DNA from: a virus
DNA length: 44,999 nt
IMG/VR virus record: IMGVR_UViG_3300032291_004228
Span: 1-44,999 of that record
Strand: one strand, 5' to 3'
Position numbers and translations under genes: made by a program. The notes under the pieces were generated by a model. It worked only from the letters and a program-made list of their open reading frames with translations. It made no database searches and was not told the DNA's origin. Positions 31,507 through 40,318 of this stretch are shown piece by piece; within the stretch, counting starts at the first letter, position 1; every line of letters starts with the position of its first letter.

Positions 31507-32708
31507 GCTACGACAGCACCTACTTAAAATCAAATACTTTAGATTCTGATTTATTAATTCAAATAAAAAGAATTGATGAAAATGGATATTACGAAGCAAA
31601 CTGGCAAGATATTTCTAGTTTAATTGCCAATCAAACTATTGTTGAAAATTCAATTCCAGCCATGACTTACAAGCTGGAAAATGAAAGTTATAGTTACGGC
31701 GTTTTGAGAGTTCCAGACTGTACTTTAAAATTATTAAGCCTCAACGGAGAGTTTGATAATCAGACAAATTTTAATTCTATATTTTTTGGCTACGTTCGGC
31801 ATAAAACGCTCGTCAAAATCTCGCATGGATACCGCAACACAACATCGGGAAATTATGATTACATCGAGGTTTATAGAGGGTTTATAAATGAAAAATCCAA
31901 TAATACCAAGGTAAGTAATGACAATACTTATCAAGATTTATTCATTGAAGATTTACTGACATTTCTCTTAAAAGAATACACTTTTTCAGCTTTTACCATC
32001 ACAGCCACAACGCTTGAAGCTTTTTTATTTGAACTTTTTAATCGTTCGGAATTTACAGATTTTTTAACAGTTGATGCTTTAAATATTACAGCAGGGTACG
32101 ACATACAAAATATTGACGACACGGCCCTTGAAGGTCAAACGCAATGGCTGACCATTTTGCAAGATTTATCAATTGGACATTCTTATTTATTCCAAAAAGA
32201 AGGGGTGCTTTATTATAAGCCAATTTCTCCTCAAAATAACACGCCAAAATTATTTGACCGCGATAAAATTGTTAAAATAGAAAATTTTAGTAGCGGAATT
32301 GATGAGGTTTTTGAAAGGTTATATTGGGAAGAGACAGCAATTTCTTTTATCTCTCCGACAAATATTTACAACCAAAGCAAAACTTTTAATATTAAGACAA
32401 TCACCGATGCGACTGATCGTAATAATCTTTTAGCAACGATCGGAACAAGAACTGCGACAATTAGAAGAAAGTTTAAAATAATGGTTGTTTTATACGTGAA
32501 TCTTTATATTTTAGACAGAATTCGTGCCAATGCTGGAGACTATGAAACAAATGATGGTTTAATCTGGGATCAAGGCAACTGGGATGAGGAAAACTGGGGG
32601 TCTAATTTAGGGGCTGCTTTTACTGAAAGCTCCTCTTTTTGGATGATTAAAGAAATTAAACACAACTTTCAATCCGGGACAACCGAATTGCTAGTTGAAG
32701 AGGTATAA
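31503..32708 (+). CDS. Tail hub-like protein, 401 aa
   Basis: Starts at an ATGA overlap. Strand-rich first part (PAMTYKLENESYSYGVLRVP), then a baseplate-hub-like region with VYRGFINEKS and LLTFLLKEY, and a C-terminal Trp-rich NDGLIWDQGNWDEENWGS before SSSFWMIKEIKHNF. Position after the distal tail protein supports a hub role. Confidence 0.6.
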   Translation: MSYDSTYLKSNTLDSDLLIQIKRIDENGYYEANWQDISSLIANQTIVENSIPAMTYKLENESYSYGVLRVPDCTLKLLSLNGEFDNQTNFNSIFFGYVRHKTLVKISHGYRNTTSGNYDYIEVYRGFINEKSNNTKVSNDNTYQDLFIEDLLTFLLKEYTFSAFTITATTLEAFLFELFNRSEFTDFLTVDALNITAGYDIQNIDDTALEGQTQWLTILQDLSIGHSYLFQKEGVLYYKPISPQNNTPKLFDRDKIVKIENFSSGIDEVFERLYWEETAISFISPTNIYNQSKTFNIKTITDATDRNNLLATIGTRTATIRRKFKIMVVLYVNLYILDRIRANAGDYETNDGLIWDQGNWDEENWGSNLGAAFTESSSFWMIKEIKHNFQSGTTELLVEEV

Positions 32709-32711
32709 AAA

Positions 32712-33566
32712 ATGGTTTTTTCAATATTCCAAGCAAATAAAAAAGCAAAATCTGCTGAGGTGAACGCAAACTTTGCTTTTGTCGCGGGCGGTAGATTAAT
32801 TGCGTTTAATTCTTCAACTGGCGCGGCAATTGGCACTTTTCCAATTGGAGATTTAACAGCAATCACAAACGGTTCTTTAGCGGGTGATTTATTGGCACGA
32901 TCTGGAGAAGAAATAAAAGTTTATAACTCAAGCGGCGCTCTTATTGGGAGCATCACATACGATCAACTGCTAAATCTTCAAAGTGCGACTGAATCTCAAG
33001 AAGGTGTTGCAGAAATCGCCACCCAATCTGAGACTGACGCAGGCGCAGATGATGCGCGGTTTATTACGCCCTTGAAATTAAAAAATGCCACTTCAATATT
33101 TAAGCTTGCTACAGCCCAGAATTCTACGGGAGGCACGGCGATTGATTTTATTGGAATTCCAGAGGGGGTTAAAAAAATTTCAGTTATTTTTTCAGGAGTT
33201 TCAACGAGTGGTACATCTAGTGTAATTATCCAGTTGGGCTCTGGCAGCGTGCAAACATCTGGCTATTTAGGAGCTGGTTCAAATTATATAGGAACTCCAG
33301 CTGTGACTAATATCACAAATGGTCTTGGAATAGAATCAACGGCGACTAGAAGTGCCGATAAAATTAGGCACGGCATAGCCACTTTTGAAAGAATAGATGG
33401 TAATTCGTGGGTGGGAAAATGGACGGGATCATATAGTAATGACAACGAAATGTCAATGGGAGCGACAAGCGTTACTCTTTCTGGAGCTCTTGACAGGCTC
33501 AGAATTACTACATCTGGAGGCTCAATCACATTTGATGCTGGAACTATAAATATTCAATATTGTTAA
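32712..33566 (+). CDS. Tail fibre protein, 284 aa
   Basis: Residues ~1-80 resemble a fibre attachment region; EGVAEIATQSETDAGADDAR near 98-117 followed by FITPLKL is the short repeat typical of phage fibres. The C-terminal domain has GIPEGVKKISVIFSGVS, the start of a jelly-roll receptor-binding domain seen in other fibres. GAGG precedes the ATG. Confidence 0.75.
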   Translation: MVFSIFQANKKAKSAEVNANFAFVAGGRLIAFNSSTGAAIGTFPIGDLTAITNGSLAGDLLARSGEEIKVYNSSGALIGSITYDQLLNLQSATESQEGVAEIATQSETDAGADDARFITPLKLKNATSIFKLATAQNSTGGTAIDFIGIPEGVKKISVIFSGVSTSGTSSVIIQLGSGSVQTSGYLGAGSNYIGTPAVTNITNGLGIESTATRSADKIRHGIATFERIDGNSWVGKWTGSYSNDNEMSMGATSVTLSGALDRLRITTSGGSITFDAGTINIQYC

Positions 33567-33568
33567 TC

Positions 33569-33856
33569 ATGTTTAGAACAGAAATAAATGTAATTACAGG
33601 GGAGACAATTGAAATTCCAGTATCTCCTAATGAGATTGTAATTAATCTAGAAGAAGAAAAAAAAATAAAAATTGCTGAATGTATAAAATATTTAGAATCA
33701 ACAGCTTGGCAAGTTGAAAGGCTTTGTGACCCTAGCTCTGGAAAACCTTTAAAAGAAGGAGTTGCAGAAAAAAGAGCTTTAGCAAGAAGCTTGCAAGATA
33801 AAATTAATTCAGCTAATAATTTAGAAGAATTACAAGATATTAATACTAATTTTTAA
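33569..33856 (+). CDS. Tail fibre assembly-like protein, 95 aa
   Basis: Start at ATG 33569, just after the fibre stop. Residues 30-95 include CIKYLESTAWQVERL and AEKRALARSLQDKIN, the pattern of small fibre-assembly proteins in which a tryptophan helix is followed by a charged helix. Confidence 0.55.
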   Translation: MFRTEINVITGETIEIPVSPNEIVINLEEEKKIKIAECIKYLESTAWQVERLCDPSSGKPLKEGVAEKRALARSLQDKINSANNLEELQDINTNF

Positions 33857-33859
33857 AAT

Positions 33860-35653
33860 ATGTTTGGCCAAGTTATTCCTTCAAAAACTAAAAATAATTT
33901 CACAGCTACAACTGCCCCAACTGTTAATAATGATAAATCAGAAGGTTACAAGCCTGGCTCGATTATCTATATTCCGACAACTGGCGCAACTTATCTTTGC
34001 GTTTCAAATGCGGAAGGGGCAGCGGTTTGGAGGCTTTTAAGTGGCGAACAATATCTTGGGGTCTGGAACGCTTCAACTAACTCACCCACTTTAGCTGATG
34101 GCACTGGAGTTTCTTCGACTTATTATATCGTTTCAATTGCAGGAACTCAAAATTTAGGTAGCGGAGAGCAAACTTTCACAGCTGGCGATAAAGTTATTTA
34201 CAATGGTACAATCTGGCAGAAACAAGATGGTGGAACTTCTTATGTGCCAGAAGATGTTGCGAACAAAGAAAATACAACTCTTGATACCTCTGAAACAAAA
34301 TATCCGACAAATAAGCTCGTCAAAGAGCAAGTTGATTCAAAACTTCCCCTAGCTGGCGGCGCAATGACTGGCAACCTAGGCTTTAGCGGAGATAGCCGAA
34401 GAATAACTGGCGATTTAACCAATGCTACTCGATTAAACAGGCTTCTTTTTCAAACAACAACCGCAGATTCTAATTCAAACCTTGGTATAATTCCCTTAGG
34501 AACTGGAAGATTAGGATCATTCACAGCTTATGGAAATCCTGATGCAGATAATGCCAGTTTGCTTCAAGTACACGCCGATGAAACAAATTCTCATGTTGGC
34601 TTAAATTCTTCAAAAACAGGTGGTGGGACAACTCAAAATTTAGTTTTTCAGATAGACGGAATTACCAAAGCTCAAATTGATGCTACTACTGGAGCTTTAG
34701 AAATGAGTAACGAACTGAGTAGCGCAGCGATAAATGAAGCTGCCTACGCAACAGTTGCTTCGGCTTCTACTTGCAACATAGGCGCAGCAAAATCAAATAA
34801 TGTTGCAATTTCAGGCACAACAACAATCACTTCTTTTGGCATCGCAGACGCTGGCATAACTAGAAGATGCCGAGCTACTGGTGCTTTTTTAATCACCTAC
34901 AACGCTACTTCATTAATTACTAAAAACGGAAAGAATATCACAACCAAAGCAGATGATTGCTTTACAATGACTTCTTTAGGTTCTGGCAATTGGATTATGA
35001 CGCAATTTGATCCAGCAGACGGCAGAGCCTTAGCTAATGCAATTAATAACCAAACTGGCACGTCTTACACTTTGGCACTTACAGATATTGGAAATGATGT
35101 AACTCTTTCCAACGCTTCTGCAATTGCACTTACCATTCCTCTTGCCTCTAGTTTTCCTATAGGTTCGACTATTACCGTTAGAAATATTGGTGCTGGCGCG
35201 GTTACTTCTACTAAAGTCGCAGGTTCTAGTGATACCGTTATTGGAAACACTACATTAATTACAGGCGGCGTTGCGATATACAAAGTTATGTCATCAACTT
35301 CGTGGCAAATATTCGCAGGAACTGCCGTTGTTACTGAATCTTTTAGCATTGCCTTTAGTGGGACTTTAGTAAACAACCAAGTCTATGATATTGCCGTGCC
35401 AAATTTCAGCGGGACTATCACTGGTCTTTCTCTTAGAAACACTTCGGCAGCTACCGCAGGAACTTATACCGCTAAAATTGACGGCACAAACATCACTGGT
35501 TTGGCAGCAATTGCCAACTCAACAACTAGAACTTTAACTGCCGCAACCGCCGCAAATACTTTTACCTCTGGTCAAGTTATTAGCTACACTCCAACAGGTA
35601 TGACTAGCGTTATAGATGCGTTTATAACAATTAACTACACAAGGAATTACTAA
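33860..35653 (+). CDS. Tail fibre / receptor-binding protein, 597 aa
   Basis: A long beta-rich fibre. Residues ~75-130 resemble a carbohydrate-binding-like domain (YLGVWNAST...SGEQTFTAGDKVIYNG), then LDTSETKYPTNKLVKEQVDSK and LPLAGGAMTGNL near 150-175, a widely shared fibre hinge. The rest is Thr/Ala/Ser-rich with VTLSNASAIALTIPL and a C-terminal receptor-binding-like domain. Confidence 0.75.
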   Translation: MFGQVIPSKTKNNFTATTAPTVNNDKSEGYKPGSIIYIPTTGATYLCVSNAEGAAVWRLLSGEQYLGVWNASTNSPTLADGTGVSSTYYIVSIAGTQNLGSGEQTFTAGDKVIYNGTIWQKQDGGTSYVPEDVANKENTTLDTSETKYPTNKLVKEQVDSKLPLAGGAMTGNLGFSGDSRRITGDLTNATRLNRLLFQTTTADSNSNLGIIPLGTGRLGSFTAYGNPDADNASLLQVHADETNSHVGLNSSKTGGGTTQNLVFQIDGITKAQIDATTGALEMSNELSSAAINEAAYATVASASTCNIGAAKSNNVAISGTTTITSFGIADAGITRRCRATGAFLITYNATSLITKNGKNITTKADDCFTMTSLGSGNWIMTQFDPADGRALANAINNQTGTSYTLALTDIGNDVTLSNASAIALTIPLASSFPIGSTITVRNIGAGAVTSTKVAGSSDTVIGNTTLITGGVAIYKVMSSTSWQIFAGTAVVTESFSIAFSGTLVNNQVYDIAVPNFSGTITGLSLRNTSAATAGTYTAKIDGTNITGLAAIANSTTRTLTAATAANTFTSGQVISYTPTGMTSVIDAFITINYTRNY

Positions 35654-36384
35654 TGGCTATATTCCCTCAAACACAAATTCCAGCCACTATATCAGGCGCA
35701 GTTTTTTGGTATGATGCTTTTAAACAAGCACAAGGTTTAGTTTCTTCGTGGAGCAATCAAATTTTACCTACTCTAGCCACTCAAGGCACTACCACTAACC
35801 AACCAAACAATACTGCGGCAACAATTAATGATAAACCTGCGCTAGTTTTTGATGGTGTAAATGATGGGATTTCGGTAAGTCCAACTAATGCAAATGCTGA
35901 TATATTTGCAAATGGTGGAACTATTGCGGGAGTTTTTAGACCTATCGGGGATTCGTCTGGTTTTGCGGGTAGGTTTTTTGATAAATCAATATCTAATGCA
36001 GGTTATTTCTGTTCACACGGGCTAAGAAGTTTAAGATTTTTAGCTAACTTTACAGTATCATCAGGATTGTGGGATACGCCAAGCAATTCTGTAATTAACG
36101 GAACTAATTATTTTTTTATCATCACCTACGACAATTCGTCAATTGCAAATAATCCTAGCATTTATCTTAATTCAACTTCTCCCGTAACTCTAACAAAATC
36201 TATTACTCCCTCTGGCGTTAAAGTTTCAGATTTTTCCAATACTTTATACATAGGCAATGTTGGAGCTTTAAACAGGGGTTTTAATGGCGCTATTGCCGAA
36301 TTAATGGGTTACAAAAAAATATTAAGTGCGTCCGAAATTTCTCAATTAATAAATTATTTTAAAAACAAATATGGCTTTGCTTAG
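35653..36384 (+). CDS. LamG/concanavalin-like tail protein, 243 aa
   Basis: Starts at the base where the fibre gene stops. Residues 15-75 (FWYDAFKQAQ...KPALVFDGVNDGISV) and the C-terminal AELMGYKKILSASEISQLI are hallmarks of a laminin-G-like lectin sandwich. Probably binds surface glycans on the host. Confidence 0.75.
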   Translation: MAIFPQTQIPATISGAVFWYDAFKQAQGLVSSWSNQILPTLATQGTTTNQPNNTAATINDKPALVFDGVNDGISVSPTNANADIFANGGTIAGVFRPIGDSSGFAGRFFDKSISNAGYFCSHGLRSLRFLANFTVSSGLWDTPSNSVINGTNYFFIITYDNSSIANNPSIYLNSTSPVTLTKSITPSGVKVSDFSNTLYIGNVGALNRGFNGAIAELMGYKKILSASEISQLINYFKNKYGFA

Positions 36385-36778
36385 ATTTAATGTTTTTCCT
36401 TCTTTTGAAGAAGCAATGGAAGGTCAACAATACGATCACTCTTATCAAAAGGCAGTTGGTTTGGCTACTGTAACAGGAATTGATTTAGAAATTATCCGTG
36501 AAAATAATTTACATATTTTGCAAGATGGCGTGTTTCCTTTGGAAAATTATGTTGTTGAAAACAACATCAAAGTAATTGATGAACAACTTTATCGTCAAGC
36601 ATTAGAATATTGGAAAAATACAATTGCTTGGTCTGATTACTATCGCTTAGAAAATGAATTCTTTTATATAAAAGATCATTCTGATCGCTCTTACACTGTA
36701 AGAGAGCTTGATTTAAACACACTAACAAAGCTTGATGATAGTGGAAATGATATTGTTAATAACAATTTTGATATTTAA
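36371..36778 (+). CDS. Tail-associated protein, 135 aa
   Basis: Overlaps the lectin gene by 14 bases. A soluble, acidic protein with LLRFNVFPSFEEAMEGQQ and EQLYRQALEYWKN. Not recognised; coupling suggests a fibre chaperone or accessory role. Confidence 0.5.
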   Translation: MALLRFNVFPSFEEAMEGQQYDHSYQKAVGLATVTGIDLEIIRENNLHILQDGVFPLENYVVENNIKVIDEQLYRQALEYWKNTIAWSDYYRLENEFFYIKDHSDRSYTVRELDLNTLTKLDDSGNDIVNNNFDI

Positions 36779-36790
36779 AAAGGAGAAATA

Positions 36791-37129
36791 ATGGACTTAA
36801 CCTCTCTTTATGAAATAGCTGGAATTGCTGCTTTTGTTATTGGTGGAGCAAATTTTGTAGTAATTGTTGTTGCTAAAACATTTTGGAAATTAACTTTTGA
36901 GAAAAAACAAACTGATGATGAAAAAAGATTCCAAAACATTGAAGCTGATTTAGAAAAAATAGAAGTAAAAATTTTTGAACATGAAGAAAAAAATAAATTC
37001 TTTCGCCATAATTTTGATTCGGTAACTAAAAGTTTAGAAGTTCTTATCTCATCAGAAATAAAACATTTAGGCGAAATTATTGGACTTCAAATTAAAAATA
37101 TTTTAGAAAAAATTAATGAAAAAAAATAA
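36791..37129 (+). CDS. Membrane protein with coiled coil, 112 aa
   Basis: AAAAAGGAGAAATA precedes ATG 36791. One membrane helix at ~10-32 (AGIAAFVIGGANFVVIVVAK) is followed by a Lys/Glu-rich coiled coil. At the start of the lysis block; a holin-like or antiholin-like function is possible. Confidence 0.55.
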   Translation: MDLTSLYEIAGIAAFVIGGANFVVIVVAKTFWKLTFEKKQTDDEKRFQNIEADLEKIEVKIFEHEEKNKFFRHNFDSVTKSLEVLISSEIKHLGEIIGLQIKNILEKINEKK

Positions 37130-37292
37130 ATCCGAATTAGCCTTAGAAGCCTTTAAAATTTTGTTAGATTATTTAGACAAACATAGAATACAAGCTAGGA
37201 TTCTTATTAGCGCGTTTTGTTTTTATTTAATTTTAAAAACATGTCCAGACGAAATAATTACTATAATCGAAGCTTTTAAATCATGCAATTAA
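37116..37292 (+). CDS. Small membrane protein, 58 aa
   Basis: ATG 37116 overlaps the end of the preceding gene and its stop overlaps the next. Residues 29-41 (ILISAFCFYLILK) form one short hydrophobic helix. Holin-related role possible. Confidence 0.45.
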   Translation: MKKNKSELALEAFKILLDYLDKHRIQARILISAFCFYLILKTCPDEIITIIEAFKSCN

Positions 37293-37600
37293 AATTATTT
37301 GAATTCTTACAAGGCTCTTCAGGAGAAAATAGCTCAAAAAGACTTGCTTTTTTACTTGGACACATAAGCATTACTTTCGGTTTTTTCTGGGCAGGAAATA
37401 AATTTATTGACACTAATCATCCTGAATTAGTGCTGGAAATTTACAATTCTTACTTGTTTTATTGTTCAATTCTTGGAGGCTTTGTTACCGCCGACATTTT
37501 AGTAAATTTACTTGAAATTTACAAAGGCAAAAATAAAACAGAAGAACCAAAACCAATTCAAGAGGTAAAAGATGATAAAGCAAATTTTAACAATTCTTAG
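37283..37600 (+). CDS. Holin candidate, 105 aa
   Basis: Two hydrophobic segments (about 22-40, AFLLGHISITFGFFWAG, and 55-77, YLFYCSILGGFVTADILVNLL) and a charged C-terminus. Size, topology and place before spanins and endolysin fit a holin that opens the inner membrane. Confidence 0.6.
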   Translation: MQLKLFEFLQGSSGENSSKRLAFLLGHISITFGFFWAGNKFIDTNHPELVLEIYNSYLFYCSILGGFVTADILVNLLEIYKGKNKTEEPKPIQEVKDDKANFNNS

Positions 37601-37784
37601 TGCCATTTTAACCGCTTTGGCTTATGGTTTTTTTAAAGGTAAAAAATCAATTGAAATATTAGAAAATGAAAATACAGCTAAACAAGTGCAAGAAAAAAAT
37701 AAATATGTTGACGATGCTCGCAAGCTTACTGATGATGAGCGCGCTAAACTCGTGCAAAAACTCACAAAAAAGCGAGCCGAGTAA
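37572..37784 (+). CDS. Rz-like inner-membrane spanin
   Basis: A 70-residue protein with an N-terminal membrane helix (LTILSAILTALAYGFF) and a charged coiled-coil tail, preceded by AGAGG. The Rz1-like gene begins inside it in another frame. Confidence 0.7.
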   Translation: MIKQILTILSAILTALAYGFFKGKKSIEILENENTAKQVQEKNKYVDDARKLTDDERAKLVQKLTKKRAE

Positions 37785-37956
37785 AAATTTATGTTATGGC
37801 GCGCACATGGAATATTTTTACGAAGGAAACGAATATTCCGTTGAACAAGAAAATGCAGTAATTGCAAATTGTAAATTTGTTTGTAATAAATGTCTTGATA
37901 GCCTAACTCATAAAGAGCAGGATGATTGTAAACAATTTGAAAACTGTAACTACTGA
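37705..37956 (+). CDS. Rz1-like outer-membrane lipoprotein
   Basis: I start at ATG 37705: MLTMLASLLMMSALNSC is a lipoprotein signal with an atypical lipobox (LNSC). The mature ~65 residues are Cys-rich (seven more Cys), unlike classical proline-rich Rz1. The gene starts inside the Rz-like frame, the usual nested arrangement. Together they fuse inner and outer membranes at lysis. Confidence 0.65.
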   Translation: MLTMLASLLMMSALNSCKNSQKSEPSKNLCYGAHMEYFYEGNEYSVEQENAVIANCKFVCNKCLDSLTHKEQDDCKQFENCNY

Positions 37957-38411
37957 TGCTTACACTTGAAAACTTACGCCGCCCTAATTTTAAGCCAGAA
38001 GATTTTGTAAAATCAAACACGGCTGAACAAAAAGGAATTAATAACATTCCAAATCAAAATCATTTAATCGCAGGCATGGTGCTTGCAGATAAAATGCAGG
38101 AATTGCGCGATAAAATCAACCTGCCAATCATTATTTCAAGCGGGTTTCGCTCTGCCGAATTAAACAAGGCAATTGGTGGCGCGCCTAGCAGTTGGCACAT
38201 GCAATTTTTGGCTTGTGATTTTAATGTAAAAGGGCTTGATCCTTACGAAGCAGTTTTAAAAATTAAAGAGTCAAAAGTTACTTTGGATAAATGCTTTGTA
38301 GAACGCAATTGCGTTCATATTCAAACTTGCATGGATGAATCTAAAAACCGTAATTTCTTTGGAACTGCAACAAAAGTAAATGGGAAATGGGTTGTTATAA
38401 AGAATATTTAG
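37956..38411 (+). CDS. Endolysin, M15 family peptidase
   Basis: A 151-residue zinc peptidase of the M15_3 type. SSGFRSAELNKAIGGA at 61-76 precedes H81 and D88 (SSWHMQFLACDF); E116 and H121 lie in FVERNCVHIQ. These are the metal ligands and catalytic Glu. It cuts peptidoglycan cross-links. It has no signal peptide, so it needs the holin. Confidence 0.9.
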   Translation: MLTLENLRRPNFKPEDFVKSNTAEQKGINNIPNQNHLIAGMVLADKMQELRDKINLPIIISSGFRSAELNKAIGGAPSSWHMQFLACDFNVKGLDPYEAVLKIKESKVTLDKCFVERNCVHIQTCMDESKNRNFFGTATKVNGKWVVIKNI

Positions 38412-38524
38412 ATAAACTGGTGATTATATACTTAACACATAGCTATTATTGGAGCGGGCGGTAGGAAAAAGATTGACTTACAAGCAATAAGTTAAGAAAA
38501 TTTTAGACATACTTTAGATAAACT
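38407..38524 (+). repeat. 12-base direct repeat at the arm junction
   Basis: tttagataaact occurs at 38407-38418 (covering the endolysin stop) and 38513-38524. The interval is the convergence of the two arms and has no supported gene. Confidence 0.6.
38419..38441 (+). repeat. 20-base element, copy C
   Basis: A 23-base exact match to copy A at 10873 (ggtgattatatacttaacac plus ata). It lies 8 bases after the endolysin stop. A run aaaaagatt(t)gact follows at some distance in both A and C. Confidence 0.75.
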
Positions 38525-38536
38525 CTTCTAAGGTTT

Positions 38537-39061
38537 TTAGTTTATGAGCTTCGCTGGTAATTTTACAAGAACAAATAGATTGTCACTAACATCCTTCCAA
38601 ATACTCACTGGCTCGACACGTTCTTCTTTCATGTCGATTTTAGGCTCTGGTTTTGACATAACAATTTTTTCAGCTTCCAAAGCATCGACAAGATTTTGTG
38701 CTGCTTGTTTTAAATTTTCGTATTTTTGTTGCAAGTTGTCTTTCGAGTCTTCTTCATAATAAAGACCTAGAAACGATATACTGGATAAGCCATTTGTTAT
38801 GCCATCATCATCTTTGTAATGTATGAGATAATCTCCTTTTCGTTCTTCTATTTCAGTAACAATTACTTTCTTATTTTCACGAGTAGTTTTATTATTGTTG
38901 TTATCTAAGTATCTTTTTTGTAAGCGATATTTTTTTCCCACTACTGGCAATTTATCTGTCATGCACTTCTCCTTTTTGTTGAGTTTATTTATAGCTTCTT
39001 CACAAATTATAATAGCAGATTTAGCATCTCTTACCAATCTATCAGTTATAAGCGTTGTCAT
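38537..39061 (-). CDS. Hypothetical protein, 174 aa
   Basis: Last gene of the leftward arm. An N-terminal helix, then a beta-rich centre with KKYRLQKRYLDNNNNKTT and KVIVTEIEERKGDYLIHYKD (small SH3-like barrel plan), then a coiled coil (QQKYENLKQAAQNLVDALEAE). Not recognised. Its start overlaps the membrane protein stop. Confidence 0.55.
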   Translation of the reverse strand: MTTLITDRLVRDAKSAIIICEEAINKLNKKEKCMTDKLPVVGKKYRLQKRYLDNNNNKTTRENKKVIVTEIEERKGDYLIHYKDDDGITNGLSSISFLGLYYEEDSKDNLQQKYENLKQAAQNLVDALEAEKIVMSKPEPKIDMKEERVEPVSIWKDVSDNLFVLVKLPAKLIN

Positions 39062-39378
39062 TCGTCCTCATCAAATTTCGTGTCAGTCAAAATCTTACGA
39101 ATTTTAAAACCACCAACAATGGTTGATGCAATTGCAACCAAAAAGAAAAAGCTGGAGAAAACAAAGCACAAATTTTCGTTCGATTTCCAAATCTGAATTT
39201 TTTCTGGACTAATTCCGCTGTTTAAATCCAAATCTTTGAAGATGTAAAAAGCACATCCTAAAAACCACCCAGCAATTAAAAAGGAAATTGCGGCAACTAC
39301 GCCAACTGCAAAAAAATTCCATAATTCATCTTCCGATATTTCGTAGAATTTCATATCACGCCTCAAGTTATTTGTCAT
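39058..39378 (-). CDS. Membrane protein, 106 aa
   Basis: Two hydrophobic helices (about 24-45, FAVGVVAAISFLIAGWFLG, and 72-93, FVFSSFFFLVAIASTIVGG) and charged ends. Function unknown. Overlaps the next gene. Confidence 0.55.
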   Translation of the reverse strand: MTNNLRRDMKFYEISEDELWNFFAVGVVAAISFLIAGWFLGCAFYIFKDLDLNSGISPEKIQIWKSNENLCFVFSSFFFLVAIASTIVGGFKIRKILTDTKFDEDE

Positions 39379-39508
39379 TTTAATTGTTTTTTAATTAATA
39401 TCTCACCACGCCAGACTAACTCTTTGCTCAAATAAGTTTCGTCCAAAACTTTCTCCCAATTTACAATGGGCTGCGGTTAATCTGGCTTGGAAAGATATTG
39501 GCGGGAAT

Positions 39509-39545
39509 GATTGGAATCGAACCAATATTTAGACGAGGGGTTGAA
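39509..39545 (-). tRNA. tRNA-like T arm and CCA end
   Basis: ATTGG-TTCGATT-CCAAT is followed by CATTCCC, G and CCA. A matching acceptor strand GGGAATG is absent; GGGAGGTG at about 39621-39614 could pair with one bulge, giving a 120-nt body with a D-loop-like AGTTGGTA. It is enclosed by a stem (39464-39474 with 39554-39563), so it is more likely a tRNA-like domain of the large RNA than a separate tRNA. Confidence 0.35.
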
Positions 39546-40188
39546 CCCTCCTTGCAGCCATTGCTCGTTTTTAATTGATAAAAAATTTATCAATTACCAA
39601 CTATATGTCTCACCTCCCCTCGAAACGAAGCCAGAACGCGCCTAAACGACGCATAACAATTAATGTCCTGACTTCGTAGCCCTTTCGAGCATTAATTAGC
39701 TTAATTACCGAGAAAACCCCAATAATTGTCTAATATTCTTTAAACAGAAAGCTAAGTTTAGAGCTGCTTCTTTAGCTTAGCACGCTATAGTATGAAGTTA
39801 TCTCTGGCTCTTAAGCGTCTTTCGATTTTCTGCCATCCTTTCGGATTGATGCTATCGAATTCAATAGCATGTATTCACCCTCTTCTTTAACCGAGTAGGT
39901 TGCCTTTTTACAGAAGGCTAACTGTCCGCTCTCTCCGAATGTCAAACTCAATCGTTTTGTTCTCTTCTGTCCAGATTGCCAGAGTCCTTTCACCCAGTCA
40001 ATTAGTCTTACCTAATAGTAATGATACAAAACACTTTATTTACTTGGTTGTGTTTCGAATTATCTCCAAGCTCAATTTCTGTTTCCACTCATTGAGAAGC
40101 AGCCAATCGTATTGCTTGCAATTATACTTGATTAGCCTGACTTAGTGTTATTTCACTCATTGCTTTCGCAATTATGCAAGTCGTAGGT

Positions 40189-40237
40189 CTGCCTTCATCT
40201 TTGCCAAGGCTAGCTTAATAATTTTACCAAACTCTTT
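40189..40237. repeat. 49-base direct repeat, copy 1
   Basis: Matches 41041-41089 with one difference. In the - strand frame both copies encode KSLVKLLS and the TAG stop of the 155-residue gene; the difference is a synonymous TTA/TTG. Downstream both form a GCCTT/AAGGC hairpin. Confidence 0.9.
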
Positions 40238-40318
40238 TAACGATCGGTGAGTACTGTTTATCTACACAAGTGGGCTGAAACGCCCAGCGAGCCGCCAAAA
40301 AACTTTTAAGATTTCTAT

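Larger units (their letters stand above)
39405..40290 (-). ncRNA. Large ornate structured RNA, about 890 nt
   Basis: No convincing gene occupies this stretch. On the - strand it folds locally into many stems: 39410-39420 with 39476-39486 (11 pairs, one G-U), 39464-39474 with 39554-39563, 39627-39637 with 39665-39675 (11 pairs, two G-U), 39849-39870, and three GAAA-capped hairpins at 39679-39690, 39835-39846 and 40159-40172. The wobble pairs become C-A mismatches if read on the + strand, so the RNA is - strand. A tRNA-like T arm with CCA lies near the 3' part. Large phage RNAs of the GOLLD and ROOL type share the size and closeness to tRNA features. Confidence 0.6.

Noticed and set aside
31503-36778. 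Diversity-generating retroelement acting on the fibres
   Set aside because: No reverse transcriptase gene and no template/variable repeat pair were found near the fibre genes.
39811-39993. - strand ORF of 60 codons
   Set aside because: It lies in the large structured RNA, overlaps GAAA hairpins, and lacks a ribosome site and protein-like composition.
39900-40145. + strand ORF of 81 codons
   Set aside because: It has no ribosome site or recognisable content and runs against the direction indicated by the RNA stems.
39509-40290. Phage tmRNA
   Set aside because: A T arm and CCA are present, but I found no matching tmRNA 5' end, no resume codon and no tag ending in a typical Ala-Ala; a tmRNA search would be decisive.
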